From Candidatus Zhuqueibacterota bacterium (lineage in GTDB: Bacteria; Zhuqueibacterota; Zhuqueibacteria; Residuimicrobiales; Krinioviventaceae), in the NCBI GenBank assembly GCA_016928775.1, contig JAFGKD010000084.1:1-63247 (forward strand): DNA of 63,247 nt. The letters run 5' to 3'. The notes beneath the pieces were generated by a model. The model was given only the letters and a program-made list of their open reading frames with translations. It had not been told where the DNA came from and did no database searches. A program made the position numbers and the translations under genes. This document shows, one piece after another, positions 34,029 through 43,300 of this stretch; the first letter of the stretch is position 1; the number at the start of each line of letters is the position of its first letter.

Positions 34029-34799
34029 TTAAATCAAACCTCGATCAGCTTTTTCGATAAAACGGATGATATTTTGAATTTCGGGAGTGATTTCTATCTC
34101 ATTTTTTATCCGCTCAACAGCCTGGGAGACATTCAACTTGGACCGATAGAGCAGCCGGTATGCCCTTTTCATGATCATCAATGAATCACTGGTAAAGCCG
34201 CGTCGCCGCAATCCGACTGAATTGATACCGCCATATTGCAGCGGTTCACCCATGGCCAAAATATAAGGAGGAACATCCTTGACCACGCGCAAGCCGCCGC
34301 CAACCATAGCATGCTGGCCAATGCGCACGAATTGATGAATACCCGTCAGCCCCCCCATGATGACAAAATCTTCAATATCGACATGCCCGGCCACTTGCAC
34401 ACAATTGGCTAAAATGACATTGTTGCCGATGAAACAATCATGAGCGACGTGCACATAGGCCATGAGCAAACAATTACGGCCAACGCTGCTTTTGCCGCGC
34501 TCTTTGGTGCCGCGGTTGAGCGTGCAAAACTCACGCACGGTTGTATTGTCGCCTATTTCAAAGGTGGAGGATTCAAACGTAAACTTGAGATCCTGAGGTA
34601 TCGTTGCGACGACAGCCCCTTTGTGTATTTTGCAATTTTGACCGATACGAGCTCCATCTGCGATGAGGGTGTGTGACGCAATGGACGTGCCGTCACCAAT
34701 CACAACATCACCTTCGACAATTGAAAACGCGCCGATGGTCACATTATCGCCTATAGTGGCCCTTTTATCAACAATGGCGGAGGGATGAACATGTGTCAC
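34029..34799 (-). CDS. lpxA: UDP-N-acetylglucosamine acyltransferase
   Basis: 256 residues of left-handed beta-helix hexapeptide repeats from the start (HPSAIVDKRATIGDNVTIG) to about 190, then a helical C-terminus (GLRRRGFTSDSLMIMKRAYR). The LpxA-specific stretch AYVHVAHDCFIGNNVILANC holds the catalytic His, followed by GGLTGIHQFVRIG. It adds a 3-hydroxyacyl chain to UDP-GlcNAc, the first step of lipid A. The GTG start follows an AAGGA site; lpxC-fabZ ends 21 bp upstream. Confidence 0.96.
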   Translation of the reverse strand: MTHVHPSAIVDKRATIGDNVTIGAFSIVEGDVVIGDGTSIASHTLIADGARIGQNCKIHKGAVVATIPQDLKFTFESSTFEIGDNTTVREFCTLNRGTKERGKSSVGRNCLLMAYVHVAHDCFIGNNVILANCVQVAGHVDIEDFVIMGGLTGIHQFVRIGQHAMVGGGLRVVKDVPPYILAMGEPLQYGGINSVGLRRRGFTSDSLMIMKRAYRLLYRSKLNVSQAVERIKNEIEITPEIQNIIRFIEKADRGLI

Positions 34800-34820
34800 G
34801 TTTATATCCTTTTACAAGTC

Positions 34821-36221
34821 CTAGGCTTTATCCCGATCGACAATAGCGGCCATCAATTCCGCCTCGCATGCCAACTGATCGCCGACATAAGCGCGGCCAT
34901 ACATCTTGGCCATGGAGCGTCGCAAGGCGCCCATCTCGAGCTCAAAACGAATCGTGTCGCCTGGAGCAACCATTCGACGAAATCGTACGTTATCAATTCC
35001 GGTAAAGACCACCAGTTTTTCGTTGGGATCCGCTTCCGCATTCAGCAGTAAAATGCCCCCGGTCTGTGCCATGGCTTCAATAATGAGCACACCGGGCATT
35101 ATGGGGCGACCCGGGAAATGTCCCTGGAAAAACGGCTCATTGACAGTGACATTTTTTATGCCAACAACATGTTCACCCGGTACAAGGTCGAGTATCTTGT
35201 CGACTAACAAAAATGGATAGCGATGCGGCAATATTTTGGCAATGGCTTCCGCATCCAGGAAAGCGGCTTTAGAGGGGTCGGATTGGAATCGTTTGCGGAT
35301 CAGTTTCTTTTCATATTCCTTGCGGATCATTTTGACCAGCTCTGCATTGGCGCCATGGCCCGATCGAGCCGCCATAACATGTGCCTTGATGGGCACGCCC
35401 AACAAAGCCAGATCACCGATCAAATCCAGAGCCTTGTGTCGAACCGGCTCATTATAGTAGCGCAACTCTTTGCCATTTAATATACCGTTGGCAGAAAGAC
35501 TGACGCTTTGATCAATGCCAAAGAGATCGCGCAACTCGTTAATCTCTTGCTCATCCATTTCACGATCGATGATCACAAGCGCGTTGTCGAGATTACCCCC
35601 TTGAATGAGACCGGCTTTCCACAGCTCTTCAACTTCATGCAAAAAGCAGAATGTGCGCGCCGCGGCAAATTCAGTGGCGAACTCTTCCTGCATTGAATAC
35701 ATCGAAGTATATTGCGTACCGAGTGCCGGATTTTTATAATCGACCATAAACGTGATTCGGAATTCGTCCGATGGAAAAACGACGATATCAATACCCTTGG
35801 CCGGGTCGGAATAGGTGATCGTTTTATCGATGATCAAATAGTCGCGCAGTGCCTCTTGCTCAATCAAACCCGCCTTGAGCAGCACCTCGACAAAAGGCAA
35901 AGCGCTGCCGTCGCCAACCGGCGGTTCATTACCATCGACTTCACACAAAATATTATCTATTTCCAATCCGCTGATTGCAGCCAGGACGTGTTCAACCGTA
36001 TGAATTTTGACACCATTTATGCCGATGGTGGTGCCGCGAGAGATATCGAGAACATGTTCAATATCCGCTTTAATCATCGGAGAATCCGGTATATCCACTC
36101 GTATAAAATTAATGCCGGAATTTACCGGGGCAGGCTTGAATGTAATGCTTGTTTTATTGCCGGTATGTAATCCAACGCCGGAATAGGATGTTTCCACCTT
36201 TATCGTCTGCTGATTTTTCAG
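34821..36221 (-). CDS. lpxC-fabZ: LpxC-FabZ fusion (lipid A deacetylase / hydroxyacyl-ACP dehydratase)
   Basis: 466 residues from a CTG start. The LpxC part (1 to about 300) has SGVGLHTG, the zinc His in HTVEHVLAAI, the H-x3-D pair in RHKALDLIGDLALLG, and SGHGAN. The FabZ part (about 322-460) has PHRYPFLLVDK (catalytic His), GHFPGRPIMPGV and IIEAMAQTGG (catalytic Glu). LpxC removes the acetyl group from UDP-3-O-acyl-GlcNAc; FabZ dehydrates hydroxyacyl-ACP and competes for the same acyl pool. Such fusions are known in Bacteroidetes/Chlorobi-type bacteria. The CTG lies 5 bp after GAGGAGG and gives MKNQQTIK-VETSYSGVGLHTG, the same 21-residue spacing to GLHTG as E. coli LpxC. A GTG eight codons later would lose the first strand. 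Confidence 0.95.
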   Translation of the reverse strand: MKNQQTIKVETSYSGVGLHTGNKTSITFKPAPVNSGINFIRVDIPDSPMIKADIEHVLDISRGTTIGINGVKIHTVEHVLAAISGLEIDNILCEVDGNEPPVGDGSALPFVEVLLKAGLIEQEALRDYLIIDKTITYSDPAKGIDIVVFPSDEFRITFMVDYKNPALGTQYTSMYSMQEEFATEFAAARTFCFLHEVEELWKAGLIQGGNLDNALVIIDREMDEQEINELRDLFGIDQSVSLSANGILNGKELRYYNEPVRHKALDLIGDLALLGVPIKAHVMAARSGHGANAELVKMIRKEYEKKLIRKRFQSDPSKAAFLDAEAIAKILPHRYPFLLVDKILDLVPGEHVVGIKNVTVNEPFFQGHFPGRPIMPGVLIIEAMAQTGGILLLNAEADPNEKLVVFTGIDNVRFRRMVAPGDTIRFELEMGALRRSMAKMYGRAYVGDQLACEAELMAAIVDRDKA

Positions 36222-36226
36222 AGCAA

Positions 36227-36233
36227 CCTCCTC
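36227..36233 (-). promoter_or_regulatory. Strong ribosome site fixing a CTG start for lpxC-fabZ
   Basis: GAGGAGG on the minus strand, 5 nt before CTG (36219-36221). The in-frame GTG at 36197 is about 29 nt away, too far to be served by it. Confidence 0.75.
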
Positions 36234-36243
36234 AACACAAGTT

Positions 36244-37290
36244 CTACTCTTTCGACAGTTCTTTAATACGCTCCTGGAGCTCGTGCACTTTATCCTCGAG
36301 CTCTTTGAATCGTTTCAACATCGCTGGCACTTTAGCCAGGCTGGCGTGCTCGCGCATCTCTTTGCGAAAAGGACGAGCCGGGTAGCCACTGTAAAATTGA
36401 CCAGCGGGCACGGACTTGGTCACACCACCTTGAGCGCCAATTTTAGCTTGATCACCGATTGACAAATGACCAGCAAAGCCGGCTTGCCCACCGACTTGCA
36501 CATAGTTGCCAATTTTTGTACTGCCTGAGATGCCGACCTGCGATGCCATGGCAGTATGTCGGCCAATCTGAACATTGTGTGCTATCTGAATGAGATTATC
36601 CAGCTTTGCTCCCTGCTGAATGCGAGTCTCCCCCATGGTCGCGCGATCAATTGTTGTGTTGGCGCCAACTTCAACATCGTCTTCGAGAACCACAATACCC
36701 ATTTGCGGAAGCTTGTGATATTTTCCTTCTTCAAATGCGTAGCCAAAGCCGTCCGATCCGATGACAGCCCCCATATGCAAAATGCAATTGTTGCCAATGA
36801 TGCACCCTTCACGTATCGACACATTGGGATATATCAGACAATTATCGCCGATCTTTACACCGTCGCCGATAAATGTTCCCGGGAAAAGCACAGTTCCCTT
36901 GCCAATTGCGCAGTTTGCACCGACGACAACATAAGCGCCGATAGCAACCGAGTCTCCCACGGAAGTGCCAGCACCGATTATCGCCGTCTCATGCACTCCG
37001 GTCTCAACTTGTGGTGCCTGCTGATAAAACCGCTGTGCCAATTTGAGAAAAGCAAAATAAGGATTCGCTACGCGCAATACGGTTTTTGGACACGCGGGGA
37101 AGTTTGTGGGCACAAGGATCGCCGACGCTTCAGTTGTTTCGCTATACTTTGCGTATTTTGGATTTGCAATAAAGGTGAGATGACCGGATTGGGCTTGTTC
37201 AATTTTTGCCAATCCGGTAATTTCAATCGAATCATCACCCTCGACCGTTGCATTTATCCATTGCGCGATCTGGGCTACTGTTATGGTCAT
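36244..37290 (-). CDS. lpxD: UDP-3-O-(3-hydroxyacyl)glucosamine N-acyltransferase
   Basis: 348 residues. The LpxD N-terminal domain (about 1-100, [22 protein letters not shown]) precedes hexapeptide repeats (about 105-310) with [20 protein letters not shown] and [11 protein letters not shown], which contains the catalytic His. The C-terminal helix is charged ([18 protein letters not shown]). It adds the second hydroxyacyl chain in lipid A synthesis. The gene is 22 bp upstream of the lpxC-fabZ start and follows ompH, the usual bamA-skp-lpxD order. Confidence 0.97.
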   Translation of the reverse strand: MTITVAQIAQWINATVEGDDSIEITGLAKIEQAQSGHLTFIANPKYAKYSETTEASAILVPTNFPACPKTVLRVANPYFAFLKLAQRFYQQAPQVETGVHETAIIGAGTSVGDSVAIGAYVVVGANCAIGKGTVLFPGTFIGDGVKIGDNCLIYPNVSIREGCIIGNNCILHMGAVIGSDGFGYAFEEGKYHKLPQMGIVVLEDDVEVGANTTIDRATMGETRIQQGAKLDNLIQIAHNVQIGRHTAMASQVGISGSTKIGNYVQVGGQAGFAGHLSIGDQAKIGAQGGVTKSVPAGQFYSGYPARPFRKEMREHASLAKVPAMLKRFKELEDKVHELQERIKELSKE

Positions 37291-37314
37291 AGGTAATTCC
37301 TGCAGTCAGGATAC

Positions 37315-37878
37315 TCAGCGGCGTGGAGAGCTCTGGGAAGATGATTCTAAACCCTTCTCCAGCTCTTCAATCACGAACTCGGTGAGATCGTTTGAGCTAT
37401 CACTCACGTAGACAATGTTGCCGGCAACGGTGTCGAACACATAATCATATCTTTCCTCTTCACCGACTTTTTGTATTGCGGCATTTATCTTGTCATAGAT
37501 AGGTTTCATGATTTCTTCCTGCTTGCGAAAGAACTCGCCACTTTGTCCCCATTTTTCATTCTGGAATTGTTGAATCTTTTGATACAGTGCCTGTAATTCA
37601 GCTTGTTTCTCACGCTGTCTCTCTTCGCTGAGCAACAGACTTTGCGACTCTAATTGTTGTCCGAGCTCCTGGAATTGATTTTGCAGTTCACGGCCTTCTG
37701 CTTCCCACTCTCTATTAATTTTATCAAGCTGCTCCTGGGCATCCTGCGCCTCTTTATATTGAGCAAGAATTTGCGAAGAATTAATGTAACCTAATTTTTG
37801 AGCAAAAACATTCACGGACATACTGAGCAAAAAAATTAACAGCGTGCTAACGATCATTGCCCATTTTTTTGTTTTCAC
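37315..37878 (-). CDS. OmpH/Skp-family periplasmic chaperone
   Basis: 187 residues. I assign the start to GTG 37878 because AGGAGGA lies 5 nt before it and it directly opens a signal peptide (VKTKKWAMIVSTLLIFLLSM, cleaved after VFA); the longer frame starts at TTG/ATG with no ribosome site. The mature part has KLGYINSSQILAQYKEAQD, then a long Gln/Glu-rich coiled coil (about 50-125), and a closing KVGEEERYDYVFDT, as in Skp. Skp holds unfolded outer-membrane proteins for BamA, whose gene is directly upstream. Confidence 0.92.
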   Translation of the reverse strand: MKTKKWAMIVSTLLIFLLSMSVNVFAQKLGYINSSQILAQYKEAQDAQEQLDKINREWEAEGRELQNQFQELGQQLESQSLLLSEERQREKQAELQALYQKIQQFQNEKWGQSGEFFRKQEEIMKPIYDKINAAIQKVGEEERYDYVFDTVAGNIVYVSDSSNDLTEFVIEELEKGLESSSQSSPRR

Positions 37879-37945
37879 TTTTTCCTCCTGTGAATTGGTC
37901 ATCAATTTGTAAATAAAATACTAAAAATGATAATTTTATACAATA

Positions 37946-40258
37946 TTAAAAGCTCCGTCCAAAGACAAAATGCATTTTCCATTTTGGATCGGGATTACCA
38001 TACGCGTCAATGCGATCAAAACCATAGCCATAATCAAAACCGATAATACCAATCATCGGCATAAACACCCGTGCACCAATACCGACAGATCGTTTCATGG
38101 CAAATGGATTGGCTCGGCGAAAATCGACCCAGGTGTTGCCGGCTTCTGCAAACAACAGCGCAAAAATTGTCGGATTTGGTGCAATGGGGATGCGCAGCTC
38201 GGTCGTATACTTGAGCATCGCCTTGCCGCCTTCATCAATAATCCGGTAATTTGCCAATGGATCATCATAGCCACGCAGCGGGGTCGAGCGCGACAAACCA
38301 TCGCCGCCCATAAAAAAGTAATCCGTGTAGGGAATATGTGCCTTTTCTCCAATAGACTCCATATAGCCCGCCTGAAAGCTCGTATAAAAAACAAGCTTCC
38401 AGAATGATGGTGTGAACCAGTCGAGACGAAAAATCCATTTGTGATAATCGACATTGCCGCCCAATAACGTACCGGTCAAAGTAGTGGTCAGCGAGACATC
38501 TGAGCCGGATGTCGGAAACTCCGGGCGATCAAGACTATTGCGCGAAAATATTTGCGTCACGCTGCTGCTGACCAACGGCCATGGTTCGTCGATAATGCCG
38601 TTTGGATTGGCATCTTGGATATACTGATTAAAGTCACTCAACTCTGTCTTGTCAATGCGATAAATCCAGTCGCCGCGAAAAAAGTTATCCGGCCAATTGA
38701 ACCGTCGCCCAAGACGAAACGACGCGCCCGTACTCACCTGTTTGTAGCCGATATAATAGGCATCACGCTTGGTATCGTAAAAGCTGAATCCGGCAAGCGT
38801 CGGCGTATCCAAAAGCCATGGCTCGGTAAAGCCGATATTAAACGAACGATAATAGCGCCCAAACGACCAGTCAAAACTCAGACGCTGCCCATTGCCAAAG
38901 AGATTGGCCATGGCAACACCCACACTGCCAATGAGCTTGTCGCGCTCGCTCCAGCCAGCAGACATATTGGCAGTATCCGTAGACTTTTCTTCAACTTTGA
39001 AACCGAGATTTATTTTTTCATCATCGATCGGCATCACTTCAGGTTCAACATTGGCGAAATAGTTGAGCATCCAGACATCGCGCTGGCTGCGTTCCAGCAG
39101 TGACTTGTTGAATGTTTGTCCCGGCAAGCTGCGCAGCTCGCGGCGAATCACTTTCTCTTTTGTTTTGGTGTTGCCGCTAATGATGATTTCATTAATTTTC
39201 GCCTGCTTGCCCTCCTGAATCAAAAACTCAATATTGAGCTGCTGCGGATTCTCCGCATCGATAACCTCGCGGGGCGTTGCAGAAGCAAAGATATAACCGA
39301 GATCATAATACAAGCCGCCAATATGCTGAAACGATGCTTCATCCAACGATTTTTTGCTATACACATCGCCTTTTTCAAAGCGCAGATTAGCTGCTAACTC
39401 ATCGTCAGTGAAAACATTGTTGCCCGTGAAAAGAATATCGCCAAAATAATATTGTGGTCCTTCGCTCAGCCATATGTCGATGAACATGTCATCTCGATCA
39501 TCGTTATAATAAAGGCTGTCATTGACAACCTCGGCATCCCGATAGCCTTCATTGCGATAAAAGTCGATGAGTTTTTGCAGATCTTCTTCGTACTCTTCTC
39601 GATCAAAATCAGCGCTGCGCCACCATCGATCTTCCTTGATCTCTTTGAACTGTTTTCGAAGTTTGCCATCACTAAATGCTTTATTGCCGTAAAATCGAAT
39701 TCTTTCGACCTGCACTTTTTTGCCTTCATCAAAGACGAATCGAACAATAACTCGATTTGAATCTACAGCTCCGGGCTGTGTTTCCACATCGATTTCTGCC
39801 AACAAGTGACCTTTTTCTTTATACTTTTCCAAAAGTTTGGCTTTTGAGCGGCTCACTGCCGTCGGACTTAAAATCTGGCCGGAATAGTAATTGAGGATTT
39901 CATCGATATCGTCTTTTTTCAGCTTTTTATTACCCTGGAGCTCGACTTTCTCGAGGCGGGGATATTCCTCAACCTGAATGGTCAAATAATAACCATCGCC
40001 AACCTGACGATCGACCAACAGTTGGATATCGGAAAATAAATTAAGTCGCCACAGTTTACGTATCGCGTCCTGAACGCCTTCGGCCGAAAGTTCCGAGCCA
40101 ACCATGATACCGGATTGCATACGTATCATATTGGCGTCCGTTGTGTTATTGCCAGTGACCGATACGCCAAGAACTTTTATTGTGCGACCCTGGGCATGCA
40201 ACAATGCTGTTGAAAATAATAAAAGTATAACAAATGTAATGGTGCAAAATCGGAACAT
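37946..40258 (-). CDS. bamA: Outer-membrane protein assembly factor BamA
   Basis: 770 residues. Signal peptide (ITFVILLLFSTALLHA), five POTRA domains (about 25-345, for example VERIRFYGNKAFSDGKLRKQ), then a 16-strand barrel with the Omp85 landmarks SRSTPLRGYDD (the RGY loop motif) and a terminal GRSF ending in Phe, the outer-membrane insertion signal. BamA folds and inserts barrel proteins, including the Wzi-like and PorV/PorQ proteins here. It is flanked by tamB and ompH, with a candidate promoter just upstream. Confidence 0.97.
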   Translation of the reverse strand: MFRFCTITFVILLLFSTALLHAQGRTIKVLGVSVTGNNTTDANMIRMQSGIMVGSELSAEGVQDAIRKLWRLNLFSDIQLLVDRQVGDGYYLTIQVEEYPRLEKVELQGNKKLKKDDIDEILNYYSGQILSPTAVSRSKAKLLEKYKEKGHLLAEIDVETQPGAVDSNRVIVRFVFDEGKKVQVERIRFYGNKAFSDGKLRKQFKEIKEDRWWRSADFDREEYEEDLQKLIDFYRNEGYRDAEVVNDSLYYNDDRDDMFIDIWLSEGPQYYFGDILFTGNNVFTDDELAANLRFEKGDVYSKKSLDEASFQHIGGLYYDLGYIFASATPREVIDAENPQQLNIEFLIQEGKQAKINEIIISGNTKTKEKVIRRELRSLPGQTFNKSLLERSQRDVWMLNYFANVEPEVMPIDDEKINLGFKVEEKSTDTANMSAGWSERDKLIGSVGVAMANLFGNGQRLSFDWSFGRYYRSFNIGFTEPWLLDTPTLAGFSFYDTKRDAYYIGYKQVSTGASFRLGRRFNWPDNFFRGDWIYRIDKTELSDFNQYIQDANPNGIIDEPWPLVSSSVTQIFSRNSLDRPEFPTSGSDVSLTTTLTGTLLGGNVDYHKWIFRLDWFTPSFWKLVFYTSFQAGYMESIGEKAHIPYTDYFFMGGDGLSRSTPLRGYDDPLANYRIIDEGGKAMLKYTTELRIPIAPNPTIFALLFAEAGNTWVDFRRANPFAMKRSVGIGARVFMPMIGIIGFDYGYGFDRIDAYGNPDPKWKMHFVFGRSF

Positions 40259-40288
40259 AAAGCCATAGTCCTACGCTTAAAGATCAAA

Positions 40289-40316
40289 ATTTAGGAAATA
40301 ATCCGTAGATGTCAAA
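40289..40316 (-). promoter_or_regulatory. Candidate internal promoter before bamA
   Basis: On the minus strand a consensus TTGACA (40311-40316), 16 bp, then TAAATT (40289-40294), 31 bp before the bamA ATG. The -10 is weak, so this is tentative. Confidence 0.3.
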
Positions 40317-40329
40317 GTAAAATATCCTT

Positions 40330-43300
40330 TTAAAAGGGAAACCAATGACGTAAAATAATTCGTTTGTCGTCTCTCTTTTCTAACATCAAACTATCATAAT
40401 CGTATTCAAGTTCCACCAATAGTTGTGCATTGATCTGGTATTCCAGGCCAAACGTGTGATGCAGGCCGATGTGCTTTTCCTTGTATCGATAGCCGATACC
40501 GGATTCTATTTGCCCGGTATATTGCAAAAAAAAGCGATCCGCCAAATATTTACCGACAATTATTTTTGTGCTTTCCAAAAGGGCTAACCGGCTATTGAGC
40601 TCGAGATTGTTATTCAAGTTAAACATAATGATGTTTTTTGTCAGTTGTGAACTAAAGCGTACATAATCGAGGCCAAAAGTATGCTCCAGTTCTTTTTCGA
40701 CCGGACGAAAAAGTGGCCGAAAAATCAAATTATCAGTGCCATAGCCGATGGCAGACAACGCACTATTCTGCAGGTTATTGGCGGAATAGCCCAATGATGC
40801 CATAATTTGCGCTTCACTGCTGCCAATATTCGGATTATCCGTTGACAGTTTAAACCGAATTTGATTAAATCGTGCCCTGGATTCTTCCTGGCGCACAATG
40901 TCATCAACCGATTTTTTATCCATCGTATTATCGACGGTCTGCAGCGTCAGTATGATATTAGACGAGATACCGAGCGAATCGGTTACAGTCGTTTTTGCGC
41001 TTCCGTAAGCTACTGGTACCAGACTGCTGCGATCAAAATCCACTCCCACCTGTTCAACCCGAAAATTCATATCCAAATATTCAATGAGTCCTTTGGTCGA
41101 TCGAACATGGCCATTGATTCGAAAGGTTTCATTTTCAAGCCGGTCGGTGAATTCAAGGCCGCCGAAATTTTCATCCAGTTTGAGATCAATATAGACCTGG
41201 TCAATAGCACCCGGAAAGGTACGGACAAAACGGGTATTTTTTGTTGGCACGACCAGCACATCCCAATTGAGATTTCGTAAAAATTCCTTCACATTTCTGG
41301 AGCCAATTCGGGTGCCTTCATAAAAAGGGTACATGATCTCGGTGTCATACAAATTTATCCGACCCCGCAGGGTGATACCATCGGTCGAACCGCCAAAATA
41401 GAATTTTTCCTCACTCTCGCGTCCCAGCAATTCCAGCATGCCATATTCATCCGGTTCCATAATCCCGACAAAATTGAGCGGCACGCCATTTTTTGGCGTT
41501 TCCAGGATAAATACGCCAAAGTGAAAATCGGTTTCTCCGATACGAAGATCGTCCAGCGGTTTCGCTGAAACAACATGTTGCGACAGTTCGTTGTAAATCC
41601 TGAACGGCTTGCTGCCCATTTTCCCTTCAAGAGTGACGAGATGGACAAATTGTTCTTCAGCATCAAAGCCAATTTCACCGCGCACCATGGATACAGGTGC
41701 AACGACGGCGCCAAAATCCATACTCGCATTTTCGATCTTCAGATTGGCATCTTGTAGTTGCGGATTTTGGGGAGTGCCGCGAATGCGGCTCTGCAGCGCA
41801 CATATACTCTGTGGTGCGACAAAAAATGAGTCAATATCGTTCAATATCTGTAAAAAATTACCTCGTCCATTGATATCAAAATAGAGAGAATCCGAGCTAT
41901 GAAAAGGATAATATCCGTGCGCCACTATTTCGTAAACATTAAAGCGAGAGAGCCGAAATTTTTCGACTAATAGTGAAGGATGATCAACAGGAACAACATC
42001 ACTCCCGGGCCCCAGTTTCAATTCAATCTCATCAAAAGGCAGCGTTGCAAGACGACCGTTCTGAATGGCAACGATACCTCGAACATCAGGTATTTTCGCC
42101 GTTCCAGTGACCGCAATATCAACCAACATCTCGCCGGAAACCAGTGAATCCAATCCGGTTAAACCCAATACATGGCTGACATCAAAGCCAGCACCTTTTA
42201 TGGCAAATTGCAACGTGTCCGTCCCCATGTCGTAATCTCCCCGGGCAAAAAACAGTGTTGATTTGCCAAAATTGAGCAACAGCCTCTCGAGGGCAAAAAG
42301 AGACGAATCGTGGTGAAAATCGAAAAATGATTCATAAGGCCCTAAACCATTGTAAAATAAATCTGAAAGATGAACAGAACCAGCCACTTTCGGCGCTTTC
42401 ATTGTACCCGCTATGCTCAACTCTGCATCCACTGCACCTGTAAAGGAAGAATCAGCAGACGGTCTCAATCTTGATAAGTTAAATCCATTGCACCTCAGTG
42501 AACCGGACATAGCCTCACTTTCAAAATCCAGGGTGCCAAAAACGGAAAGCTCGTCTCCAATACTCAACGTCTTGATTCTCAGGTCTTTGCCAGTATTCTC
42601 AATCGAAAAATCTCCACGCGTCGAATTGTCGCTCTCGGCGCGTAAAACAAAAGTTCCATCGCTTTGCAGAAAAGATTGGTGCCTGTCTACGCTGGCGTCA
42701 ACGGATAAAAAGTGATCCTCAACAAGTTCATCAGATAACGAGTTGATGTTTAAATTCACCTGGAAACGAGTCAAATCGCCGGAAATATTCAGAGATGAAC
42801 GGAATTTGTCAGCCAAATAGGCTTCGACGGGCGAATTCTGAAAAAAGTAAATCATCTGTTGCGGCTGATCACATTGAGCTGTAATCGATGGTAATGATTG
42901 ACGCCAATCAAGTGATGCATGGATGTTAATCCCGCGATCTTGATCCCTGGAATCGATAATCAGACTTTTATTTCCAAGGCGAAAAAAAGTCACAAGCTTG
43001 AGCGAATCTCCCGCATCAGCGTGGCCATTCACAGTCAATTTCCCATCTAACACGGGATGTTTAAGCGAACCCGATAGCGTCGATTTGAGACCGGTGCTGA
43101 TTGTAATTGAGGAATCAAGCTTCAGCGACGTCAGCAGCGGGTCCCCCTCACCTTCGCCGACTAGTGTACCGTCGATTTGTCCATCTTTTTCTGTAAAATC
43201 TATCGTCGCGGCCATAGACAGATGATTATTATAAAGCTTTGCAGAACAGCTATCAACAATCATGTGCCCCTTTTTATAAATGGCGTTGGCATAAAAATGA

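Noticed and set aside
36556..37296. 246-codon plus-strand open frame antisense to lpxD
   Set aside because: A shadow of the hexapeptide-repeat gene; composition is Cys/Ile-rich without domains, and lpxD is certain on the other strand.
40326..40337. 12-bp palindrome CCTTTTAAAAGG over the tamB stop
   Set aside because: An AT-centred perfect palindrome with no loop at a stop codon; poor as a terminator, and no regulator is suggested.
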